Positions 8,673-17,915 of a stretch of DNA of 64,000 bases are shown here, in pieces (positions within the stretch are counted from its first letter, which is position 1; each line of letters starts with the position of its first letter). A program made the position numbers and the translations under genes. The DNA lies in NCBI RefSeq assembly GCF_001894825.1, contig NZ_BCWY01000013.1:62001-126000 (forward strand), given 5' to 3'. Origin of the DNA: Rhodococcus jostii NBRC 16295. Its GTDB lineage: Bacteria > Actinomycetota > Actinomycetes > Mycobacteriales > Mycobacteriaceae. Under the pieces are notes generated by a model. The model made no database searches, was not told the origin of the DNA, and saw nothing but the letters and a program-made list of their open reading frames with translations.

Positions 8673-9649
8673 TCGTCACGCTGACCGCCAATCCGAGCAT
8701 CGACCGCACAGTCAACCTGGTCGGACGACTCGAACGAGGCACCGTCCTGCGCGCAGCCGCAACCCACAGCGACCCCGGAGGCAAAGGAGTCAACGTCGCC
8801 CGCGCACTCACGTCGGCCGGTGTCGCCGCCATCGCGGTACTGCCGGGCAACGACGGCGATCCGCTGCTCACCGCACTGTCCGAGCACAGGATCGAGCACG
8901 TCACCGTGGCGATGTCCGGTGCCGCACGCACCAACATCACCATCACCGAGCCCGACGGCACGACCACCAAGATCAACGAGCCCGGTGTCTCGATGTCCGC
9001 AGAATCGCTCGCCGCGCTGCAGTCGGAGATCATCGAACGCGGATCCCGCGCCGAATGGGTGGTGCTGTCCGGTTCACTTCCCCCCGGCATCCCCACCGAC
9101 TGGTACGCCACCCTCGTCGAGGCACTGCGCGCGTCCTCCTGCCGGGTCGCCGTCGACACTTCGGACGCCCCACTGCTCGCGCTGGCGGACCGATTCCCCG
9201 CGGCGGCACCCGACCTCGTCAAACCCAACAGCGAGGAACTCGCGCAACTCACCGGCGCCGACGGGCAGTTGCTCGAGGAGTCGGCGCTCCGCGGCGACCC
9301 GACGGCCACCGCGCACGCAGGAAGGCAACTCGTGGACCGCGGGGTCGAAGCCGTCCTCGCCACCCTCGGCGCCGCGGGTGCGGTGCTCGTGACGGAGGCG
9401 GGCGCCTGGTGGGCCACGCCACCACCGATCGTCGCCCGCAGCACCGTCGGCGCCGGTGACTCGTCACTGGCGGGCTACCTGACGGCGCACATCTCCGGTG
9501 CACCGCCCGCGGACTGCCTCCGATCCGCCGTCGCCTACGGCAGTGCGGCGGCAGCCCTACCCGGAACCACCCTCCCGACTCCCGAACACGTCGACCTCGA
9601 CGCCGTCACCGTCACCGCCCTCAGCTCCCCCGCCCCCGATCCGGCCTGA
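8669..9649 (+). CDS. fruK: 1-phosphofructokinase
   Basis: 326 residues, PfkB-family sugar kinase. N-terminal motif TANPSIDRTV, then DPGGKGVNVARAL (about 37-49). The C-terminal ATP/anion-hole signature STVGAGDSSLAGYL (about 258-271) carries the catalytic Asp. It converts the fructose-1-phosphate made by FruABC into fructose-1,6-bisphosphate. The start ATG overlaps the fruR stop (ATGA), indicating translational coupling. fruA follows after 16 bp. Confidence 0.95.
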   Translation: MIVTLTANPSIDRTVNLVGRLERGTVLRAAATHSDPGGKGVNVARALTSAGVAAIAVLPGNDGDPLLTALSEHRIEHVTVAMSGAARTNITITEPDGTTTKINEPGVSMSAESLAALQSEIIERGSRAEWVVLSGSLPPGIPTDWYATLVEALRASSCRVAVDTSDAPLLALADRFPAAAPDLVKPNSEELAQLTGADGQLLEESALRGDPTATAHAGRQLVDRGVEAVLATLGAAGAVLVTEAGAWWATPPPIVARSTVGAGDSSLAGYLTAHISGAPPADCLRSAVAYGSAAAALPGTTLPTPEHVDLDAVTVTALSSPAPDPA

Positions 9650-9665
9650 ACCAGAAGGAAACACC

Positions 9666-11753
9666 ATGTCTCACTCGACACCCGACCGCGATTCTGGGCC
9701 GCAGATCATCAGCGAAGATCTGATCTCCCTGGACACCAACCTCGGAGCGACCAAGGAGGACGTGATCTCCGCGCTCGCCCAGCGTCTGGCCGACTCCGGT
9801 CGTGCCACGGACGCGGACGCTCTCCGCGACGCCGCGCTGGCACGTGAATCACAATCGGCGACAGGCCTTCCCGGCGGAATCGCCATCCCCCACTGCCGTT
9901 CGGAAGCCGTCGTGGCGGCGTCCCTCGGATTCGCCCGGCTCGACCCCAAGGTCGACTTCGGCGCCCCGGACGGCCCCGCCGACCTGGTGTTCCTCATCGC
10001 AGCCCCCGAGGGTGCGGGCGCGGAGCACATGAAACTGCTCTCCTCGCTCGCACGGGCACTGGTGCGCCCCGCGTTCGTCGGTGCGCTGCGTGACGCGAAG
10101 ACCCCCGCCGAGATCGTCACTCTGGTCAACGACGTCCTGGCCCCCGCACCTGCCGCCAAGCCGGCGGCCGCGGCTGCGACCGCTGCTGCTCCTGCTGTGG
10201 CAACCCCGGCGCCCGCCGCCCAGCCCGTGACCACCGCGAAGGAGCCCGAGCCCGAAGAGGCACCGAAGCACATCGTCGCGGTCACGGCCTGCCCGACCGG
10301 CATCGCCCACACCTACATGGCCGCCGACTCCCTCGTCGCCGCCGGCGAGCGCGCGGGCATCGTCGTCCACGTGGAGACACAGGGTTCCAGCGGAAGCACC
10401 CCGCTGGCGGCCAGCATCATCGCCGGCGCGTCCGCCGTCATCTTCGCCACCGACGTCGGCGTGAAGGGCAAGGAACGCTTCGCTGGCAAACCAGTGGTGG
10501 CGTCGGGCGTCAAACGCGCGATCAACGAACCGGACACGATGATCACCGAGGCACTGCGTGCGGGCATGAACCCGTCCGCGGCGACGGTGGACGCCGGCAG
10601 CGCGGGCAGCGCCGCGGACGAGCCGGCCGGGTCGGTCGGCTGGGGCACGCACCTGCGTCAGGTGCTGCTCACCGGTGTCAGCTACATGATCCCGTTCGTC
10701 GCCGCCGGCGGTCTGCTGATCGCCCTCGGATTCCTGCTCGGCGGATACGAGATATCCGGCCCGGCCGAGGACATCGTCCTCAGCAACTCCCTCGGCCAAC
10801 TCCCCGACGGTGGCCTGGCGACGTACCTGGGTGCGGTGCTGTTCCAGCTGGGGTCGCTGGCGTTCAGCTTCCTCGTCCCCGCGCTCGCCGGTTACATCGC
10901 CTTCGCGATCGCCGACCGGCCCGGTCTGGCTCCGGGCTTCACCGCGGGTGCCGTGGCGGTTTTCGTCGGCGCCGGATTCATCGGAGGCCTGGTCGGTGGT
11001 CTGATCGCCGGTATTGTCGCCCTGTGGATCAGCCGGATCCCGGTTCCACAGTGGTTGCGCGGCCTGATGCCGGTGGTGATCATTCCGCTGTTCGCGACCC
11101 TGATCGTCGGCGCGCTCATGTTCCTGGTCCTGGGCCGTCCGCTCGCCTCGATCACGTCGGGCCTGACGAACTGGCTCAACGGTCTGTCCGGCAGCTCCGT
11201 CATCTTCCTCGGCATCATCCTCGGCCTGATGATGTGCTTCGACCTGGGTGGCCCGGTCAACAAGGCCGCATACGCGTTCGCGGTCGCCGGCCTCAACGTC
11301 AACGATCCCGCCTCGCTGCGCATCATGGCGGCCGTGATGGCGGCGGGCATGGTCCCGCCGCTGGCCATGGCGCTCGCGTCGACCGTCCTGCGCCCCAGCC
11401 TGTTCAGTGAGGCGGAACGGGAGAACGGCAAGGCGGCTTGGCTGCTCGGCTCGGCGTTCATCTCCGAGGGTGCCATCCCGTTCGCCGCCGCCGATCCGCT
11501 GCGCGTCATTCCCTCGATGATGGCCGGGGGCGCCGTCACCGGCGCCCTGATCATGGCGTTCGACGTCACCCTCAGCGCACCGCACGGCGGAATCTTCGTC
11601 TTCTTCGCCATCGGCAACCTGCTGTGGTTCCTGGTGGCACTCGCTGCCGGTGTCGTCGTCGCCGCGCTCTGCGTCGTCGGCGCCAAAGAATTCATCAAGC
11701 CCGGCGCGTCCGACGCCGAACTCGACCCCGACGTTGCGACGGTCGCAGCGTAA
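9666..11753 (+). CDS. fruA: Fructose-specific PTS enzyme IIABC
   Basis: 695 residues. IIA domain: GGIAIPHCRSE with phospho-His76. An alanine/proline linker spans about 158-200. IIB domain: VAVTACPTGIAHTYMAADS with phospho-Cys209. IIC membrane domain: about 335-690, with nine or so helices and GGLLIALGFLLGG, FDLGGPVNKAAY and ISEGAIPFAAADP. It imports fructose across the membrane as fructose-1-phosphate. AGAAGGAAA precedes the ATG. It lies within fruR-fruK-fruA-ptsH. Confidence 0.96.
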   Translation: MSHSTPDRDSGPQIISEDLISLDTNLGATKEDVISALAQRLADSGRATDADALRDAALARESQSATGLPGGIAIPHCRSEAVVAASLGFARLDPKVDFGAPDGPADLVFLIAAPEGAGAEHMKLLSSLARALVRPAFVGALRDAKTPAEIVTLVNDVLAPAPAAKPAAAAATAAAPAVATPAPAAQPVTTAKEPEPEEAPKHIVAVTACPTGIAHTYMAADSLVAAGERAGIVVHVETQGSSGSTPLAASIIAGASAVIFATDVGVKGKERFAGKPVVASGVKRAINEPDTMITEALRAGMNPSAATVDAGSAGSAADEPAGSVGWGTHLRQVLLTGVSYMIPFVAAGGLLIALGFLLGGYEISGPAEDIVLSNSLGQLPDGGLATYLGAVLFQLGSLAFSFLVPALAGYIAFAIADRPGLAPGFTAGAVAVFVGAGFIGGLVGGLIAGIVALWISRIPVPQWLRGLMPVVIIPLFATLIVGALMFLVLGRPLASITSGLTNWLNGLSGSSVIFLGIILGLMMCFDLGGPVNKAAYAFAVAGLNVNDPASLRIMAAVMAAGMVPPLAMALASTVLRPSLFSEAERENGKAAWLLGSAFISEGAIPFAAADPLRVIPSMMAGGAVTGALIMAFDVTLSAPHGGIFVFFAIGNLLWFLVALAAGVVVAALCVVGAKEFIKPGASDAELDPDVATVAA

Positions 11754-11810
11754 GAGAAACAGATCGACCCGCTCGACCCACATCACCCCCACCGACAGAG
11801 GAGAGAATCC

Positions 11811-12068
11811 ATGCCCAGCACAACAGTCGCCGTCGGTTCGTCCATCGGCCTCCACGCCCGTCCCGCCGCCGTCATCGCCGAAGCGGTTGCCGCCGCCGGT
11901 GTGCCCGTCACGCTTGCCGTGGCCGACAGCGAACCGGTGGACGCCGGCTCCGCACTGCTCATCATGACCCTCGGCGCCACCAAAGGCACCGAGGTGACGG
12001 TCACCAGTGACGACGCCGACGCCGTCGAGAAGGTGGCCCAGTTGGTGGCGGCGGACCTCGACGCCTGA
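11811..12068 (+). CDS. ptsH: Phosphocarrier protein HPr
   Basis: 85 residues, standard HPr size. The active-site motif GLHARPA places the phosphorylated His at residue 15. A serine at residue 47 (DAGSALLIMTLG) is in the region of the Firmicutes regulatory Ser46, but regulation through it is not established in Actinobacteria. GGAGAG precedes the ATG. It is the last gene of the fructose operon, passing phosphate from PtsI to FruA. Confidence 0.95.
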   Translation: MPSTTVAVGSSIGLHARPAAVIAEAVAAAGVPVTLAVADSEPVDAGSALLIMTLGATKGTEVTVTSDDADAVEKVAQLVAADLDA

Positions 12069-12082
12069 CCGGTACCCGGCCG

Positions 12083-13404
12083 TCAGCTGGTGAGACCCAG
12101 CCGGCGGCCGGTCCAGTCGATCTCCCGTTCGAGCGCAGCACTCCAGGTGGCGCCCTCGTGGCCACCGGGGAGCTCGTAGTAACGCACGTTCAGACCGGCC
12201 GCCCGCGCGGCAGCGAACATCCGCTGCTGCTGCGGGCGGTATTCGTCGTCGGTGGCCCCGGCGACGAACACCCCCGTCAGCTCCGGGAACTGCCGGGTCT
12301 TCAGCACGTCGATCGGATTGACCGCCGCGAATGCGCGTTCGTCGCCGGCGAACGTCGCCGCGACCGTCCCCGCATGATCGCCCAGCGAGGGCTCGTCCTG
12401 GCCGAGGAAGTCGAGAAACGTCGGGTAGATCCGCGGATAGTTCACCGCCAGTTGGATCGAAACGTCCCCCCGTAGGAGAATCCGCCGATCGCCCACTGCG
12501 CCGGGTCGTGCGACACCTGCAGGTTCTGCTCGATCCACGCCGGGACGTCGCGAGCCACGTACGTGGCAGCGTGTCCCAGCGCCGAATCCAGGCAGAGCGG
12601 GTTCGCGTCCTGCGATCCCAGTGCATCGACCACCACGACGACCGGCGCGAGTCCGTCGTGCCGCGCTGCATACGCGTCCACCGTCGACCCCAGCCGGCCG
12701 CTGCTGAACCAGTCCTGGGGCCGCCCCGGCTGTCCGGCGATCATCACCATGACGGGGAGCACCGCCCGAGGTGACGTCAGGTACGCCGGTGGCAGGTACA
12801 GCACGGCCGGCCTGGCCGGAAATCCGGATTCGGTGCCGGGAATCTCCACTTCCGTCACCACCCCGGACCGGGGTGTGCGCACCGGGCGCGTCCAGTCGGA
12901 GTCCACCGGAACTCCGGACTGCACCGTCGGCTGGAACCCGGGGACGTCACCGAACGCGACGGGCACGACGACCGCCGGCGGGCGGTGTCCGACCACCGAC
13001 CCGGCGGTCGGGAAGACGCCGACCTGTGCGTTCACCTGCCCGGCTGCGGCGGCAGCAACCACGACGGATGCAACGGCGATCACCACCCCACGCCGGGCTC
13101 CAGATTGACGGAGCCGAAGCGCGCCGAGCACGAGGACGGCCACAGCGAGCCAGATCCACGCGTATCCCGCCGGTGGCAGCTGATTGGGAAGCGGCCGGTA
13201 CGTTGCCCACACGGCACCCGCGATCACGGCCGTCACCAGGACCGCGACAGCCGCGGCGCCGAGGATCAGCCGCCGCGCGGAACGGGAGGACGCGGCGAGC
13301 ACCATGCCGATGCCTGCCAGCGCGGCCACCATCAACGCAAACCGGGCGCGACCGTGCTCGAGCGACAGGTGGGAGATACGCGACAACAACTCGTGGGCCT
13401 GCAC
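12083..13404 (-). pseudogene. Membrane-anchored esterase (PF00756 type), frameshifted at a homopolymer
   Basis: The 5' part (GTG 13404) encodes four hydrophobic helices (about 20-120) and an alpha/beta-hydrolase domain up to the nucleophile motif GGFSYGG, then runs into out-of-frame FRSNWR and a stop. A second frame directly continues the fold (VSIQLAVNYPRIYPTFLDFLGQ) to 12083, with the likely acid (GATDDEY) and histidine (GGHEGATW). The break falls at six Cs (plus strand 12465-12470); a seventh would restore one 440-residue protein reading GGFSYGGDVSIQLAV. Either a real indel or a sequencing error. The family includes esterase D and antigen 85-like mycolyltransferases; substrate unknown. Confidence 0.8.
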
Positions 13405-13472
13405 CGGCCCAGTATCCACACCGCCGAACGCGTCGAAAGAATCAGGCTTGCACCATTTCTCGCAAATCAGAC

Positions 13473-14585
13473 CTATCGGGCACGACGGCGGACGGCGAAG
13501 CCGAGGATCGTCGCCAGCACGACCACGGCGGCGATGCCGATCCCCCACAGCGTTCCCGGCGACTGCGCCGACACTTCGTCGGCGACCGTCTGCGCGCGGG
13601 CATGCTCCTGCACCCGGGACACGGCCCCCGGCAGCACCTGGATCGGCGGGACCGGACCCTCCCGCGCCTCGGAGGCGATCAACAGGTCGCCGTTCTCGGT
13701 GAACGCGACCGACTCCCCCTGCGGCTGCTCCGGCACGTGCGCGCGCACGACGGGACCCGCGGCGAACGCTGCGGCCAGGTCGCCATCCGGGGCGGAGAAC
13801 AGGAACACGTCGGAGTAGCTGCGCACGGCGGCTACGGTGCCGTCGGCGGATACCGCTCCGCCGGTGAACATCGTCGAATGCAGGGCCGGGGCCGTGGTGC
13901 CGCTGCCGGTGGTCGCGTCGTCGGCACCGTTCGTCTCCGAGACGTCCAGTGTTCCCACCTTCTCCAGCGGGGTCGGTCCGGGGCTCGCGAGGTCGCCCAC
14001 TGCGACACCACCGACGGGCCGGTACACGTTGCCCGCCCCGAACACTTCCTTCGTGACGATCAGCGGGGTGCCGTCACGCTGGACGAGAACGGTCTCGGCG
14101 TCGTGGGGACCGTCCGGATACGTCAGCCGATGCAGTTCTCCCGCGCCCGTGTCGCGGTCCATCGCGATCAGCGCGACCGTGTCACGTCTGCGCCCGTTGT
14201 CGCCGGTGTCGGCCAGCCACAGCCGCCCGTCGGGACCGGACGCCACGTCCTCCACGTCGTAGGGGTCCGCCGGCAGCGGAAGCCACCGCTGCACGGCGCA
14301 GTTCCCGTCCATCACCGCGACCGCACGATCGGAGCCGCTGTCACCGACCGCGTAGAGGAGTCCCCCCACGGACACGAGCCCCGACAACTCTTCCAGAGAG
14401 GCCTCGTCCGGCGTGCCGGCCGCGGAATCGTCGGGTGTGCAGAGCGGACCGAACTCCGACGCGTCGACGGCGGTCTGATCTCGGAAGAACGGCTCGGCGG
14501 ATCCGACGCCCGCCGCGGCGAGTGGACTGCACGCTGCAAGGACCGTGACCGCAACTCGGGCCGTCCACCTCGAGCGGTCAGGCAC
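13473..14585 (-). CDS. Exported, membrane-tethered beta-propeller-like protein
   Basis: 370 residues from GTG 14585. A signal peptide (about 1-26, ending AAGVGSA), a large extracytoplasmic domain with repeated VGGLLYAVGDSGSD / DVASGPDGRLWLADTGDN / GGAVSADGTVAAVRSYS segments suggestive of beta-propeller blades, then a C-terminal helix (about 345-363, LWGIGIAAVVVLATILGFAV) and RRRAR tail. This looks like a type I membrane protein. The start overlaps the hflX stop by eight bases, so it is probably co-transcribed with hflX. No catalytic motif recognised and no specific family assigned. Confidence 0.75.
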   Translation of the reverse strand: MPDRSRWTARVAVTVLAACSPLAAAGVGSAEPFFRDQTAVDASEFGPLCTPDDSAAGTPDEASLEELSGLVSVGGLLYAVGDSGSDRAVAVMDGNCAVQRWLPLPADPYDVEDVASGPDGRLWLADTGDNGRRRDTVALIAMDRDTGAGELHRLTYPDGPHDAETVLVQRDGTPLIVTKEVFGAGNVYRPVGGVAVGDLASPGPTPLEKVGTLDVSETNGADDATTGSGTTAPALHSTMFTGGAVSADGTVAAVRSYSDVFLFSAPDGDLAAAFAAGPVVRAHVPEQPQGESVAFTENGDLLIASEAREGPVPPIQVLPGAVSRVQEHARAQTVADEVSAQSPGTLWGIGIAAVVVLATILGFAVRRRAR

Positions 14586-16032
14586 TGCCGCTGTACTGAA
14601 CCAGTGCCGACGCCAACGCTTCGGGCACCCGCGCATGGACGCGCGTGCCGTCTTCCTCGTGGGACGAGTCGAGGATCTGGCCGTCCGAGTGGATCCTGGC
14701 CATCAGGTCTCCCCGGTTGTACGGGAGGAGGATGCTGACCTCGATCTCGGGACGGACCAGGACGTCGCTGAGATGCGCTCGCAACTCGGCGATGCCTTCA
14801 CCCGTGCGGGCAGAGACGAACGACGCACCGGGCAGGAGGCCCCGCAGCTGCGTCAACGTGACCGGGTCGGCCGCGTCGATCTTGTTCACCACGATCAGTT
14901 CCGGCGGCGCCGCGGCGTCGTTCTCACGGATCACCTCGGTGATCACCTCGTGGACGGCCCTGATCTGATCCGTGGGCAGCGGGTCGGAACCGTCGACGAC
15001 ATGGAGCAGCAGATCCGCGTCCGTCACTTCCTCGAGCGTCGAGCGGAACGCCTCGATCAGCTGCGTCGGCAGGTGCCGCACGAACCCGACCGTGTCGGTC
15101 AATACGTACTCACGGCCGTCGTCCAGTGCCGCCCGCCGAGTGGTGGGATCGAGGGTGGCGAACAGCGCGTTCTGCACCAGCACCCCGGACCCGGTCAGCG
15201 CGTTGAGCAGGCTCGACTTGCCGGCGTTGGTGTAGCCGACGATCGCGATCGACGGTGTCTCGCTGCGCAGGCGCCGGGTGCGTTTGGTGTCGCGGGCGGC
15301 CTTCATGCCCTTGATCTCGCGACGCAGCTTCGCCATCCGCTCACGAATACGGCGGCGGTCCGTCTCGATCTTCGTCTCACCGGGACCGCGCAGACCCACG
15401 CCGCCGTTGCTGCCGGCGCGACCGCCCGCCTGCCGGGACATCGATTCACCCCAGCCGCGCAGTCGGGGCAGCATGTATTCCATCTGGGCCAGCGCCACCT
15501 GCGCCTTGCCTTCCCTGGACGTCGCGTGCTGGGCGAAGATGTCGAGGATCAGGGCCGTCCGGTCGATGACCTTGACCTTGACGACCTTCTCCAGCGCCGT
15601 CAGCTGCGCGGGAGTGAGTTCACCGTCGCAGATGACGGTGTCGGCGCCCGTGGACAGGACGACCTCGCGGAGTTCCTCGGCCTTGCCGGAACCGATATAC
15701 GTGGCCGCGTCGGGTTTGTCGCGCCGCTGGACCAGGCCTTCGAGGACCTCGGAGCCGGCGGTCTCGGCCAGAGCTGCAAGCTCGGCCATGCTGGATTCGG
15801 CCTGCGCCGCGGTGCCCTGCGTCCAGACCCCGACGAGGACCACGCGTTCGAGGCGCAGCTGCCGGTATTCGACCTCGGTGACGTCGGTGAGCTCGGTGGA
15901 GAGCCCGGCAACTCGGCGCAGCGCGCTGCGATCCTCGAGTTGCATCTCGCCGACCGATGGGCGCCCGTCGTCGTAGGCGAACTCGGTGGAGTCGGAGATC
16001 GGCGATTCTTCTGTGCTATGTGATTTCGTCAT
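14578..16032 (-). CDS. hflX: Ribosome-associated GTPase HflX
   Basis: 484 residues. The N-terminal HflX domain (TYIGSGKAEEL, about 107-118) is followed by a coiled helical linker and the TrmE/Era-type G domain: G1 GYTNAGKSS (about 264-272), G3 DTVGFV and G4 NKID. HflX splits stalled or hibernating ribosomes after stress; in mycobacteria it is linked to hypoxia and macrolide tolerance. The synteny hflX-dapF-miaA matches M. tuberculosis Rv2725c-Rv2727c. The N-terminal 40 residues are acidic and poorly conserved. Start ATG at 16032. Confidence 0.95.
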   Translation of the reverse strand: MTKSHSTEESPISDSTEFAYDDGRPSVGEMQLEDRSALRRVAGLSTELTDVTEVEYRQLRLERVVLVGVWTQGTAAQAESSMAELAALAETAGSEVLEGLVQRRDKPDAATYIGSGKAEELREVVLSTGADTVICDGELTPAQLTALEKVVKVKVIDRTALILDIFAQHATSREGKAQVALAQMEYMLPRLRGWGESMSRQAGGRAGSNGGVGLRGPGETKIETDRRRIRERMAKLRREIKGMKAARDTKRTRRLRSETPSIAIVGYTNAGKSSLLNALTGSGVLVQNALFATLDPTTRRAALDDGREYVLTDTVGFVRHLPTQLIEAFRSTLEEVTDADLLLHVVDGSDPLPTDQIRAVHEVITEVIRENDAAAPPELIVVNKIDAADPVTLTQLRGLLPGASFVSARTGEGIAELRAHLSDVLVRPEIEVSILLPYNRGDLMARIHSDGQILDSSHEEDGTRVHARVPEALASALVQYSGSA

Positions 16033-16090
16033 ACACCCTCATGATCCCACGGAATGTCGAGGTCATGCACGTGCATTTCGCGCAGGGCGA

Positions 16091-16960
16091 TCAGCCGAGG
16101 CTGTTCCACCAGCCGTCGTCGAGGTTCCCGGACGCCACCAGAACGGACGGTCCGCGCAACGTCGCCCGGCCGCCGGACAGCGCCACGGTCACCTGACCAC
16201 CGGGAATGCGGACAATCACCTCACCCGAGTCGGCGCCCTCGAACCGCAGCGCAGCGGTGGCCGCGGCGACCGTGCCGGTGCCGCACGACCGGGTTTCGCC
16301 GACTCCGCGCTCGTGCACCCGCATGTCCACGGCCCCGGATTCGATGCGGGTGAGGATCTCGACGTTGACACCGTGCGGGAAGAAACCGGGGTCGAACCCG
16401 GGCGCGGCCGTCAGGTCGAGGGCCGACAGGGAGGCCGCCGTCAGATGTGCATCGACACAGGCGAGGTGCGGGTTCCCGACGTCGATGCCGATCCCGTTGA
16501 ACACCTTGCCGTCGAGGGTCGCGGCGCTGGTTCCCAGATCGCGGACCACACCCATGTCGACGGTGACCTCACCGAAGGAGCCGTCGGCCGAATGCACGAT
16601 CACCGGCTTGCCACCGGCGCGGCTGCCGACGACGAACTCGTCGCGCGTCTCGAGGCCGGTCGACCGGAGGTAGTGCGCGAAGACGCGGACGCCGTTGCCG
16701 CACATTTCCGCGATCGATCCGTCGGCGTTGCGGTAGTCCATGAACCAGTCGTCCTCGGACGTGCCGTCGGGGAGTTCGATGAGGACACCGGCAGTGGCCA
16801 GCGCACCGGCCTTCGCAACGCGCAGGATTCCGTCGGCGCCGAGTCCGCGCCTGCGGTCGCACAGCGCCGACACGCGGGGGGCGGACAGATCGATGCGGAC
16901 GTCGGGATCCGGGAGGACCACGAAGTCGTTCTCGGTGCCGTGTCCCTTGCTGAAATCCAT
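16091..16960 (-). CDS. dapF: Diaminopimelate epimerase
   Basis: 289 residues, normal length. The two catalytic cysteines are in place: C87 ([10 protein letters not shown]) and C226 (ETRSCGTGT). It interconverts LL- and meso-diaminopimelate for lysine and peptidoglycan, completing a dap set with dapA and dapB in this window. The ATG at 16960 starts [12 protein letters not shown], the usual N-terminus; an upstream ATG six codons earlier is less likely. A 24-bp tandem repeat lies just upstream. Confidence 0.96.
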   Translation of the reverse strand: MDFSKGHGTENDFVVLPDPDVRIDLSAPRVSALCDRRRGLGADGILRVAKAGALATAGVLIELPDGTSEDDWFMDYRNADGSIAEMCGNGVRVFAHYLRSTGLETRDEFVVGSRAGGKPVIVHSADGSFGEVTVDMGVVRDLGTSAATLDGKVFNGIGIDVGNPHLACVDAHLTAASLSALDLTAAPGFDPGFFPHGVNVEILTRIESGAVDMRVHERGVGETRSCGTGTVAAATAALRFEGADSGEVIVRIPGGQVTVALSGGRATLRGPSVLVASGNLDDGWWNSLG

Positions 16961-16980
16961 GCGCACCACTCTATCCAACG

Positions 16981-17081
16981 GCTGCCGCGGTGCGGCTGAT
17001 CGACGCTGCCGCGGTGCGGGATCGACGCTGCCGCGGTGCGGCTCACCGACGCTGCCGCGGTGCGGCTCATCGACGCTGCCG
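16981..17081. repeat. 24-bp tandem repeat between dapF and the methyltransferase gene
   Basis: Four copies of GCTGCCGCGGTGCGGCTCAT+CGAC start at 16981, 17005 (22 bp), 17027 and 17051, followed by the first bases of a fifth at 17075. The last copy overlaps the stop codon (17067-17069) and final codons of the methyltransferase gene, so the array appears to have grown by duplication of that gene's 3' end. It separates the gene from dapF. Confidence 0.9.
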
Positions 17082-17915
17082 GGCGATTTCGTAGAGGGCG
17101 ACGGCTCCGGCAGAGGGGGCGCCGAGGGAACTCGCGGCCCCGCCGATCGGGATGTTGACCACCGTGTCGCAGGCCTCTCGCCACGCGGCGCTCATGCCGC
17201 GGGTCTCGTTGCCGATCACGAGGACGGTGCCGCCACCGAAGTCGTGGGAGTCGATGGTGACGGAACCGGTCTCGTCCGTCCCGACGATGTGCAGGTCGGT
17301 TCCGGACGTCCGCCGGGCGTCGCGGAAGGCGAGGATGTCGTCGACGGACGACACGGTGACGACGGGCATCGCGAACAGTGATCCGGTGGAGGCGCGGACA
17401 CTCTGCGGGTCGAACGGGTCGGCACCGTGGCCGACCACCACGACGGCGTCGGCTCCGAATGCGTTGGCCGAGCGGACGAGTGTTCCCAGGTTTCCGGGTG
17501 AGGTGGGCCGGTCGAACACGACGATCAGGGGTGCGGACTGCAGTCGCAGATCTTTCAATCGCGGCGCACGCGTCTTCGCGACGGCGATCAGTTCCGGCGC
17601 CGTGGTGGTCTTCTCGCCCAGCTCGGCCATCAGTTCGGCGCTGACACCGACCTGTTCGACGGAGCGGGAGGCGAGCAGGTCGCGCGCCCAGTCGGACAGC
17701 GGCGGTCCGTCGATGCGATGCAGCAGCGATTCGATCGGCCAGTCGTGTTCCATGGCCAGGTTGAGCGGACGCACGCCCTGGATCAGGAAGCGTCCCGCCT
17801 TCGTCCGTTTCGCGCGGTTGGTGAGATACGACTGCCATTGCTGGAATCGCGCGTTGCGGGTCGTGACCAGCAGGGACGAGACGGGACGGTGCCGTCCGGA
17901 CGGTGTTCGGCTCAT
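17067..17915 (-). CDS. TrmH/SpoU-family RNA 2'-O-methyltransferase
   Basis: 282 residues. An N-terminal substrate-binding region (about 15-105, [20 protein letters not shown]) precedes a SPOUT knot with the three SpoU motifs: [35 protein letters not shown] and [22 protein letters not shown]. It methylates a ribose in rRNA or tRNA using S-adenosylmethionine; target not determinable from sequence. The ATG (17915) overlaps the miaA stop (ATGA) with a GGGAG ribosome site, so it is coupled to miaA. M. tuberculosis lacks a gene at this exact position, as far as I recall. Confidence 0.88.
   Translation of the reverse strand: MSRTPSGRHRPVSSLLVTTRNARFQQWQSYLTNRAKRTKAGRFLIQGVRPLNLAMEHDWPIESLLHRIDGPPLSDWARDLLASRSVEQVGVSAELMAELGEKTTTAPELIAVAKTRAPRLKDLRLQSAPLIVVFDRPTSPGNLGTLVRSANAFGADAVVVVGHGADPFDPQSVRASTGSLFAMPVVTVSSVDDILAFRDARRTSGTDLHIVGTDETGSVTIDSHDFGGGTVLVIGNETRGMSAAWREACDTVVNIPIGGAASSLGAPSAGAVALYEIARQRR

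Noticed and set aside
9849-12671. A 940-codon open frame on the minus strand
   Set aside because: It is antisense to fruA-ptsH, which are clearly coding. High GC leaves long empty antisense frames; its translation is a low-complexity shadow with no family.
12771-14738. A 655-codon plus-strand frame over the esterase and membrane-protein genes
   Set aside because: Translation is arginine/proline-rich, typical of a wrong frame in GC-rich DNA, and it crosses two real genes on the other strand.
16981-17081. Short repeats as a CRISPR array
   Set aside because: Units are directly adjacent with no spacers and only four copies; no cas genes nearby.
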